Shown here: in pieces, positions 1-8,316 of the stretch | How the letters are laid out: each line of letters starts with the position of its first letter | Position numbering within the stretch: position 1 is the stretch's first letter | DNA from: CAYUUW01 sp964448005 | Lineage (GTDB): Bacteria > Patescibacteriota > Gracilibacteria > UM-FILTER-43-11 | NCBI GenBank assembly: GCA_964448005.1 | Contig: CAYUUW010000035.1 | Coordinates: 1-14,492 of the forward strand | Direction of reading: 5' to 3' | DNA: 14,492 nt | Made by a program: the position numbers and the translations under genes | The notes under the pieces: generated by a model | Databases searched by the model: none | Told to the model about the DNA's origin: nothing | The model's input: the letters and a program-made list of their open reading frames with translations, nothing else

Positions 1-2
1 GC

Positions 3-533
3 AACGTGGTGATCGAAGAAGGGGCGAGGATTTTCGACCATGCGGTGATCCAAGCGCCAGCCTATATCGGCAAGACCGCTGTGGTGGCCAACAACGCACT
101 GGTGCGCGGCAGCATGGTGGGGGCGGGGGGCGTGGTGGGCTTTGGGACCGAGGTGGCCCGCAGCTACCTGGGCGAAAGGGTGTGGACCCATTCCAACTAT
201 GTGGGCGACAGCGTGGTGGACGGCAATGTGTCCTTCGGCGCAGGCGCGGTGACGGGGAACCTGAGGCACGACGAAGGAAGCATCCGCATGACGGTGAAGG
301 GGGATCGCCTGGACACGCATCGGACGAAGCTGGGAGCGGTGATCGGCTCGGGCAGCCGCATCGGCATCCGCGCCTCCCTGAACCCGGGGGTGAAGATCGG
401 CCGAAACTCTTTTATCGGCGGCGGAGTGCTGGTGGACCGCGATGTGCCGGACGGCAAATTGGTTCAGCTGAAGCAGGAGCTGGTGATGGGGGAGAATACG
501 GCCAATGCGGACACCTCCAAACGCTCGATCTAA
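3..533 (+). CDS. GlmU-like sugar-1-phosphate nucleotidylyl/acetyltransferase, C-terminal part (5' truncated)
   Basis: The frame is open from the window edge, so the start lies outside and only about 176 C-terminal residues are seen. They form a left-handed beta-helix built from hexapeptide repeats (for example IGSGSRIGIRASLNPGVKIG), as in the acetyltransferase half of GlmU. The stretch GAGAVTGNLRHDEG followed by VKGDRLDTHRTKLGAVIG resembles archaeal and CPR bifunctional sugar-1-phosphate nucleotidylyl/amino-sugar acetyltransferases more than classical GlmU, which has a CNYDG-type motif at that point. The missing N-terminal part would be expected to carry the nucleotidyltransferase domain. Such enzymes make UDP-GlcNAc or related activated sugars for the envelope. 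The gene is notably G-rich on the coding strand compared with the genes further right. It could be an acetyltransferase acting on another sugar; family placement is fairly sure, substrate is not. Confidence 0.8.
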   Translation, partial: NVVIEEGARIFDHAVIQAPAYIGKTAVVANNALVRGSMVGAGGVVGFGTEVARSYLGERVWTHSNYVGDSVVDGNVSFGAGAVTGNLRHDEGSIRMTVKGDRLDTHRTKLGAVIGSGSRIGIRASLNPGVKIGRNSFIGGGVLVDRDVPDGKLVQLKQELVMGENTANADTSKRSI

Positions 534-535
534 TC

Positions 536-611
536 GTCATTCAGACCTGCCTGCCGGTTTATACGCCGAGGCGTACGGGCAGGGCGCAGCGAAGAATCTT
601 GGCTGGAATCC
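536..611. repeat. Palindromic intergenic repeat, copy 1 (REP-like)
   Basis: A 76-bp unit begins with GTCATTC and ends with GGAATCC. Inside, CCTGCC (546-551) faces GGGCAGG (577-583), with a smaller ACGCC/GGCGT hairpin between them. Copy 2 follows after 11 bp with the same boundaries and a similar palindromic core, so the two look like members of one family. Immediately downstream of the GlmU-like stop codon, the unit may also act as a transcription end or mRNA stabiliser, but no T-tract follows it. Confidence 0.6.
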
Positions 612-622
612 GCCCCCTACCC

Positions 623-711
623 GTCATTCCCTGCCCTGCCTACCGCCTGCCTGCGCGAAGCCGTGGCTTTGCTACGGCGAAGGCAGGGCAGGCAGGCCCG
701 ACACGGAATCC
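623..711. repeat. Palindromic intergenic repeat, copy 2 (REP-like)
   Basis: This 89-bp unit starts GTCATTCC and ends GGAATCC. It holds a perfect 11-bp inverted repeat, CCTGCCCTGCC (630-640) with GGCAGGGCAGG (682-692), and an inner CCG/CGG hairpin near 661-677. An alternative fold pairs CCTGCCTG (646-653) with CAGGCAGG (689-696). A run of six T follows at 715-720, so it could help to end transcripts from the left, though the spacing is long for a standard terminator. It matches the style of mobile REP-like palindromes; no transposase is in the window. Confidence 0.65.
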
Positions 712-774
712 ATGTTTTTTCTTGTCGCTCAGACCTTGAGATGGTCGAAAAGGAAGAACCCCCACTTTCGTTCA

Positions 775-1032
775 TCAGCCATAAAGCTCGCTGTGCGTGG
801 CAAGGCGAACGAATTTGGTATCAGCTCCTTCTGCCCTAAAAACAGCTCTGACGTCTCCCGTAATATTGATGCTCCGATAATATTTCAACCTGCCTTTCAG
901 CTTATGGTTGTTGAGGATCGGGTCTACGGGATTTTTGGTAAAAAGCTCAAGCCTTTCTTCAAGCTGATTTGCTTGTTTTTCGCTAAGGCGAGAGATGTCT
1001 TTCAGAAATTCCTTGGAATACCTCAAATTCAT
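775..1032 (-). CDS. RelE/YafQ-family type II toxin (mRNA interferase)
   Basis: The 85-residue protein has the small RelE fold pattern: an N-terminal strand (MNLRYSKEF), a helical pair rich in K and E, then NNHKLKG, SINITGDVRAVFR and C-terminal THSELYG. The family cleaves mRNA, usually on the ribosome. Against E. coli YafQ the catalytic positions seem to be H43 (NNHKL), D60 (TGD) and H80 (THSEL), while the YafQ histidine in DAHVEPD is replaced by N56. The ATG overlaps the antitoxin TGA as ATGA, so translation is probably coupled and the toxin needs antitoxin translation. It is AT-richer than its neighbours, which fits horizontal gain. Family assignment is firm; activity is unproven. Confidence 0.88.
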   Translation of the reverse strand: MNLRYSKEFLKDISRLSEKQANQLEERLELFTKNPVDPILNNHKLKGRLKYYRSINITGDVRAVFRAEGADTKFVRLATHSELYG

Positions 1033-1259
1033 TTTCTGGCTGTCTTAAGCATGGCCTGAATGGAATCGAAACTTTGGTAATTCTCTTGTTTGTCAGCCTC
1101 CAAAAGAGAATTTTCGAAGCCCTGGGTGAAGCCATTTTCGCTCAAGGCCGGGTTTCTCAAGTCGACGCCGCCTTCGCGAATCGTTTTTAGGAGCAAGGCG
1201 TTCACCAAGGAATTGAAGCTCAATCCAAGCTCATTGGCCATTCTTTTGACTTTTTTCAT
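1029..1259 (-). CDS. RelB/DinJ-family antitoxin, start uncertain (in-frame ATG-TAA upstream)
   Basis: The 76 residues from the first usable ATG contain a ribbon-helix-helix (KKVKRMANELGLSFNSLVNALL) and a C-terminal toxin-wrapping tail, so this should bind and neutralise the toxin encoded just downstream and repress the operon. The same frame runs on upstream of this ATG and reads ITSATIRLDDET, which is the conserved beta-strand that contacts DNA in this family. An ATG at 1310-1308 opens that frame but is followed at once by TAA (1307-1305). ATT codons at 1301-1299 and 1295-1293 lie exactly where a start is expected. Either a rare ATT start is used, the short form from 1259 is made, or the gene has a nonsense change. 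Purine-rich sequence near 1259 is weak. Confidence 0.82.
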   Translation of the reverse strand: MKKVKRMANELGLSFNSLVNALLLKTIREGGVDLRNPALSENGFTQGFENSLLEADKQENYQSFDSIQAMLKTARK

Positions 1260-1308
1260 GGTTTCGTCGTCCAGGCGGATGGTGGCAGAAGTAATACTAA
1301 TAGATTAC

Positions 1309-1351
1309 ATTTAGATACCTAAATGGTATCATTTTGATTTTTATAAGTCAA
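1309..1351 (-). promoter_or_regulatory. Toxin-antitoxin promoter and palindromic operator
   Basis: On the minus strand a -35 TTGACT (1351-1346) and a -10 TACCAT (1328-1323) are 17 bp apart. The -10 lies inside a perfect inverted repeat, GATACC-TAAAT-GGTATC (1314-1330). A second perfect one, ATTTAG-ATAC-CTAAAT (1309-1324), overlaps it. Two overlapping palindromes at the promoter are what a ribbon-helix-helix antitoxin would need for autorepression. The predicted start near 1316 leaves almost no leader before the ATG at 1310. Confidence 0.6.
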
Positions 1352-1368
1352 AGCCACACTTAGAAAGC

Positions 1369-1396
1369 TTGCTTTTTTCATAAAAAATGTAATAAT
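1369..1396 (+). promoter_or_regulatory. Promoter of the Nudix-family gene (extended -10)
   Basis: A -35 TTGCTT (1369-1374) is followed after 16 bp by AATAAT (1391-1396), preceded by TGT, making an extended -10. The predicted start is near 1403, where a hairpin begins. It points away from the toxin-antitoxin promoter about 20 bp to the left, so the antitoxin operator could also influence it. Confidence 0.55.
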
Positions 1397-1401
1397 GTCT
1401 T

Positions 1402-1424
1402 CTCCAGCCCACGTGGGGCCGGAG
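1402..1424 (+). promoter_or_regulatory. 5'-terminal hairpin of the Nudix transcript
   Basis: CTCC-A-GCCC, loop ACGTG, GGGC-C-GGAG forms an 8-pair stem with one A.C mismatch. It starts at the predicted transcription start, so it would cap the 5' end of the mRNA. This kind of structure can shield mRNA from 5'-end-dependent nucleases such as RNase J, which this genome encodes; that role is inferred. Confidence 0.5.
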
Positions 1425-1451
1425 TACAACACATCAAAGGGAGACTGGAAG

Positions 1452-2177
1452 ATGAGCGAAAAACAGAGGATCGTTCTGTTGGGCGACGAGCACAAGGGCA
1501 TGATGAAGCCCAAGAAGAAACCCGAGGATCCGGATGTGCCCGTCATCGGGTGGCAGCCGACAGCAGGGGCTCAGGGATCGTACAATCCCATGGGCTTCGG
1601 CATCGTCCAGGTGGTTCATCTGAATGGAGAGGGGCAAGCTCTCTACGACCAGCCCTTGATCGTGGAAAGCCCTGGCTCCATCGTCATCTGCCGCCTGGGA
1701 GGCAAGATTGGTCTGGTGCAAGTCGGCCGACCCAATGGGCCGCGGCCGAAAGGAGTCGGCAGCGACTACGTGGCCCAGCTGGATTCGTGCCGACAAGGCT
1801 GGTATCTCATGGCCCAAAGCATGGGCTGCCTCTTGTGGGAGGCCCCGCGGGGCCTGGCTCCCGATCTCGACGGCTCGAATTTGGAATCTTTGATCTTTGG
1901 CACAGCCAAGCTGGAAGCCGAGGAGGAGGCCGGGTTCGTGCTTGGTCGAAAACGGATCGCAGGTCAGGTCAACGCCAACACCACCTTCTTCGCCCACGCC
2001 CAGTACGTGGTGGAATCGGAGATCAGGCGGATGGTGGAACCAAAACCCGAAGCCACTGAATCCTTCGGCAAGGTCAAGCTGTTCACTCCGACTCAGATCC
2101 GGGAGCTCGTCACGGAAGGGAAGCTCGTCTGCGGACTGACGCTCGCTGCGTTGGCCCTCTGCGGCATCCACTTCTGA
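1452..2177 (+). CDS. Nudix hydrolase-family protein (degenerate Nudix box)
   Basis: The 241-residue protein has the layout of ADP-ribose-pyrophosphatase-type Nudix enzymes: a strand region VIVESPGSIVICR-like, WEAPRG at 129-134, and LEAEEEAGF at 154-162 matching the REUxEExGU half of the Nudix box with L in place of R. A C-terminal helix follows, FTPTQIRELVTEGKLVCG, with the usual ending TLAALAL. The first glutamate of the box seems shifted by one, so the box is degenerate and metal binding or substrate range may differ. The start at 1452 is chosen because AGGGAG (1438-1443) sits 8 bases ahead; an ATG further up at 1395 lies inside the -10 box. Such enzymes cleave nucleoside diphosphates linked to other groups. 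The substrate cannot be told from sequence. Confidence 0.75.
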   Translation: MSEKQRIVLLGDEHKGMMKPKKKPEDPDVPVIGWQPTAGAQGSYNPMGFGIVQVVHLNGEGQALYDQPLIVESPGSIVICRLGGKIGLVQVGRPNGPRPKGVGSDYVAQLDSCRQGWYLMAQSMGCLLWEAPRGLAPDLDGSNLESLIFGTAKLEAEEEAGFVLGRKRIAGQVNANTTFFAHAQYVVESEIRRMVEPKPEATESFGKVKLFTPTQIRELVTEGKLVCGLTLAALALCGIHF

Positions 2178-2184
2178 TCCCTTT

Positions 2185-2235
2185 CCCGCCCCCTACTCCC
2201 GATAGCTCGGGATACGGAGGGCGGGATTCTTTTTT
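2185..2235 (+). terminator. Rho-independent terminator of the Nudix gene
   Basis: CCCGCCC (2185-2191) pairs with GGGCGGG (2219-2225), and inside it CCCGA-TAGC-TCGGG (2198-2211) forms a nested hairpin. A T-rich run follows (ATTCTTTTTT), ending at 2235. It begins 8 bases after the stop codon. Confidence 0.85.
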
Positions 2236-2256
2236 GCGTCCCCTGGCGCAAGACCC

Positions 2257-2321
2257 TATAATTGATTCTGAGGGGCGGCAAAGAAGGTTTGTGTTGACTT
2301 TTTATTGAAAAATGTTAATAT
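2257..2321 (+). promoter_or_regulatory. Promoter region of the SLH-sortase gene
   Basis: Two candidates are visible. The nearer has -35 TTGACT (2294-2299), 16 bp, then TAATAT (2316-2321) preceded by TGT as an extended -10, predicting a start near 2328 and a leader of only about 20 bases. The farther has a consensus TATAAT (2257-2262) with a poor -35 TTGCGT (2234-2239) at 17 bp. Confidence 0.55.
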
Positions 2322-2348
2322 AAATTCCAACCCGCTCATCCATAAAGC

Positions 2349-3449
2349 ATGGCTCCCTTTGCCCGCTTGGCATTGGCACTGGCTTCGTTCCTGCTCCTGG
2401 CGGGCCAGGCTTCGGCGCGCAGCTACCCGGATCTGCCCGCCGGCCACAAGCACTACCAGGCCGTGATGGACCTGACGGAAAAGGGAATCGTCCAAGGCTA
2501 CCCGGACGGGCGCTTCGGGCCGGAAAGGACCCTGAACCGGGCCGAAGCCGTGAAGATGCTGGTGGGGGCCCAATTCGACCCGTCGACCATAGCCAGCGCC
2601 CTGGACCACCATCGGATGAATCGCCACCGCTATGCGGCTTTTCCTGATGTGCTGCTGAAGGAATGGTTCGCGCCTTTCGTGGAGGTCTCCCGCCAAAACC
2701 GGATCATCCAGGGCTACCCGGACGGCCTGTTTAGGCCGGCAAGCAGCATCAATTTCGCCGAAGCCCTCAAGGTGATCCTGGAAAGCCACGGCGTCGAGGA
2801 GGGGTCGGCGACCTTTCGCCAAAACCCGCTGCTGCTGGTTCAGCGGGGGGAGTGGTTCGAGCCCTACTTCTCCTATGCGTACGAGCACAACCTGATCAGC
2901 CAAAGCAAATTCTACCACCCCGGCCAGCTCATCACCCGGGGGGAATTCGCCGAAGTCATCCATCGGCTCCAGTCCATCCAGCAAAGCGGCCTGCCGCAAT
3001 ACATCGAGCCGTTCCCGGCCAGCTCGGACGAATACACCGTCACCATCCCCAAGCTCGGCATCATCGGCCTGAAAGTCAGTTTCGCCGACCTCTACAATGA
3101 AAAAGGCGCCTTGAGTATTCTGAAAGACGGCCTGGGGAGCTACCTTTCCCGGCCCGGACAAGGAAAGAAGACCATTCTTTTCGGCCACTCCTCCAGCTAC
3201 AGCTGGGACAAATCGCCCTACACCACCATCCTGCGGCAGATCAACAGGCTGGCGGACGGGGACATGATCTACGTGAACTACCGGGAAAAGGGCTACGCCT
3301 ACAAGATCTACAAATCCGAGATCATTCCAGCCAGCCAGGACAAGAAGCTGCTGGAAAACCGCAGCGAAAACGAAATTGCCCTGTACACCTGCTGGCCTCC
3401 GGACAGCATTCGGGAGCGCTACGTTGTCTACGCCAAGCCTGTGGAATAG
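2349..3449 (+). CDS. Secreted SLH-domain protein with C-terminal sortase
   Basis: The 366-residue protein starts with a signal peptide (MAPFARLALALASFLLLAGQ, cleavage probably after ASA). Three S-layer-homology domains follow, at about 24-80, 95-150 and 165-215; the first two carry the hallmark GYPDGRFGPE / GYPDGLFRPA. From about 228 to the end is a sortase barrel with catalytic H280 (LFGHSS), C348 (LYTCWPP) and probable R357 (RERYVV). Sortases cut a sorting signal and join the protein to the wall; SLH domains bind wall polysaccharide. The enzyme therefore seems to be held to the wall by SLH domains, not by the usual membrane anchor. No purine-rich ribosome site precedes the ATG, and no sortase substrate is nearby. 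The class (D, E or F-like) is not settled. Confidence 0.9.
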   Translation: MAPFARLALALASFLLLAGQASARSYPDLPAGHKHYQAVMDLTEKGIVQGYPDGRFGPERTLNRAEAVKMLVGAQFDPSTIASALDHHRMNRHRYAAFPDVLLKEWFAPFVEVSRQNRIIQGYPDGLFRPASSINFAEALKVILESHGVEEGSATFRQNPLLLVQRGEWFEPYFSYAYEHNLISQSKFYHPGQLITRGEFAEVIHRLQSIQQSGLPQYIEPFPASSDEYTVTIPKLGIIGLKVSFADLYNEKGALSILKDGLGSYLSRPGQGKKTILFGHSSSYSWDKSPYTTILRQINRLADGDMIYVNYREKGYAYKIYKSEIIPASQDKKLLENRSENEIALYTCWPPDSIRERYVVYAKPVE

Positions 3450-3999
3450 GCTGTGCAGAAAAACAGGCGGCCTCAAGGAGCTTGCATGGCCTTGAAATCT
3501 TTGGACAGGGTGGAAAGAAATTCCTTTCCTGGAGCTGCCATCCTGATTTTGGGGAAAATCCTGGGCCTCAAAGGAGCTTTTCGCTTTTCCTGAACAACTT
3601 ATGAACAATCCTTGAAGAAAATGGCCAAGGCTGACTGTCCACATTTTTTGTCCAAGTTCGACAGCTCCGCGACAAGCATAGCCGAACGGGCTAAGGGTCT
3701 GAGGCGTCGGCCAAGCGGCTTGTGGCGGGCCTTGACTGATTCTCTTTGCCTGCTGTCCACAGGAAGCGCTTCTTTCCTCCTGCTCCAACAAGAATTATGG
3801 CTTTCCTGAAAGGGATTTTTAGCCTTATTGCTGGGCAATCTTTTTCAGCCTATGTAAATTCTTCTTTACTAATGCTATTTTAATAAATTATTTAATTTAA
3901 AACAAAAGAGCATCAAAAAGAAAACATGAACAAATGTGCATTGCAAAAAAAGCACGGATCACGTAGAGTGTCTGGGAAAATTAGCAGTAACTCTCACGG
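3450..3999. other. Long gene-free region upstream of dnaN; candidate origin-like sequence
   Basis: No convincing gene lies here; ORFs on both strands have no recognisable protein features. The stretch 3850-3912 is strongly AT-rich. DnaA-box-like 9-mers (consensus TTATNCACA) occur as CTGTCCACA at 3635-3643 and again at 3753-3761, TTATGAACA at 3599-3607, and TTCTGCACA on minus at 3460-3452. Two or one mismatches each make these weak. An imperfect direct repeat GGCCTCAAGGAGCTT / GGCCTCAAAGGAGCTT occurs near 3470 and 3566. Position next to dnaN makes an origin worth testing, but dnaA is absent from the window. Confidence 0.3.
3941..3969 (+). promoter_or_regulatory. Possible dnaN operon promoter
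   Basis: TTGCAA (3941-3946), 17 bp, TAGAGT (3964-3969): each box matches the sigma-70 consensus at four of six bases. It would give a leader of about 25 bases before the dnaN ATG. Other AT-rich -10-like strings upstream (3875-3900) could serve instead. Confidence 0.3.
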
Positions 4000-5103
4000 A
4001 TGCGCCTCACCTGCATTCAGCGCGATCTTCTGGCTGCGCTGAACATCGTCAGCAAAGCGGTCGGGGCCAACAGCACCCTGCCCATCCTTAACAATGTTGT
4101 GCTCAACGCCCAAGGGAAAAGGCTTTTTTTGGCCGGAACCAATTTGGAGGTCGCCATCAAGTACTCCATCGAGACCGAAATCCTCAACGAGGGCGGCGTC
4201 ACCCTTCCAGCCAGGCTGCTCACCCAATACGTCGGATGCCTTTCCAGGGACGAGAAAGTGGAGATCTCCTCCGAAAACGGCGGGGTCCAGCTTGCCACCT
4301 CCGATTCCAGCGCGAAGATAAAAGGGCTTCCCCTTTCGGAATTCCCGCCGATCCCCGCCGTCGAAAAAGAGTCCTCCATGACGGTCTCCTGCTCCCGGCT
4401 CCGTTTGGCCATACAGCAGGTGGCTTTCGCTGCCGCCCTGAACACCACCAGGCCGATCCTGGGAGGGGTCTATCTGCGGGCTGTCGAAGGAAAGCTGGTG
4501 ATGGCCGCCACAGACAGCTACCGCCTCTCGGAGAAGTCCCTTTCCGTCAGCGATGTTACGGGAAACATCGACTGCATCCTCCCTGCCCGAACGCTTCTGG
4601 AGCTTTCTTCCATCCTGGATTCGATCGATCCGGAAGCCGGCGTGGAAATCGTCCTTTCCAAGAACCAGGCCATGTTCCTGGTGGGAAACCTGCAGATGAC
4701 CACCCGCCTCATTGAAGGGCAGTTCCCCAACTACCGGCAGATCCTTCCCAAGAACGCCGAAACCAAGGCAACCCTTTCCGTTCTCCAGCTTTCCGCCGCC
4801 CTGAAGCGCATCAACCTCTTTGCCAGAGAAAACAACAACAAGGTCATCCTTTCGGCCAAAGAAAATGCGCTGGTGCTGACCACCGAGGGAACCCAGCATG
4901 GCGAGGGGGTGGTCCAGCTTGCCTCCACTACCCAGGGGCCCGCCAGTCAAGTCGCCCTCAATTCCCAGTTCCTTCTGGACGCCCTTTCCCACCTTCCTTC
5001 CGAGGAGGTTCTGCTGGAGATCGGCCAGCCCAGTTCGCCCGTCAAGGTCTGCCCGTCGAAATCCGACGACTACATCCACATCATCATGCCTCTCAAGCTT
5101 TAA
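4000..5103 (+). CDS. dnaN: DNA polymerase III beta subunit (sliding clamp)
   Basis: The 367-residue length and motifs fit the bacterial clamp, a ring of two three-domain subunits that holds DNA polymerase III on DNA. Domain 1 (about 1-120) has TLPILNNVVLNAQG and TNLEVAIK; domain 2 has ATDSYRLSEK; the linker and domain 3 carry LIEGQFPNYRQILP; the C-terminus IHIIMPLKL matches the ending that packs against clamp-binding peptides. The start at 4000 gives the usual N-terminus (MRLTCIQRDLLAALNIVSKA), but no Shine-Dalgarno sequence precedes it. It is the first gene of a run with mfd and a PBP gene, 34 bp before mfd, and is not next to dnaA or recF here. Identification is secure. Confidence 0.97.
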   Translation: MRLTCIQRDLLAALNIVSKAVGANSTLPILNNVVLNAQGKRLFLAGTNLEVAIKYSIETEILNEGGVTLPARLLTQYVGCLSRDEKVEISSENGGVQLATSDSSAKIKGLPLSEFPPIPAVEKESSMTVSCSRLRLAIQQVAFAAALNTTRPILGGVYLRAVEGKLVMAATDSYRLSEKSLSVSDVTGNIDCILPARTLLELSSILDSIDPEAGVEIVLSKNQAMFLVGNLQMTTRLIEGQFPNYRQILPKNAETKATLSVLQLSAALKRINLFARENNNKVILSAKENALVLTTEGTQHGEGVVQLASTTQGPASQVALNSQFLLDALSHLPSEEVLLEIGQPSSPVKVCPSKSDDYIHIIMPLKL

Positions 5104-5136
5104 GTTCTTTCCCATTCGCCCCGAGGCCTATTCGCT

Positions 5137-8293
<3,157 letters not shown>

Positions 8294-8316
<23 letters not shown>

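Noticed and set aside
505..1059. A 184-codon + frame across the palindromic repeats and toxin gene
   Set aside because: It runs antisense to the toxin and through repeat DNA; the translation has no family character.
1395..1451. An earlier in-frame ATG for the Nudix gene at 1395
   Set aside because: It overlaps the -10 box and precedes the predicted transcription start; 1452 has AGGGAG at 8 bases and gives a sensible N-terminus.
3599..3838. ORFs of 65 (+) and 79 (-) codons in the dnaN upstream region
   Set aside because: They overlap each other on opposite strands, lack ribosome sites and resemble no known protein.
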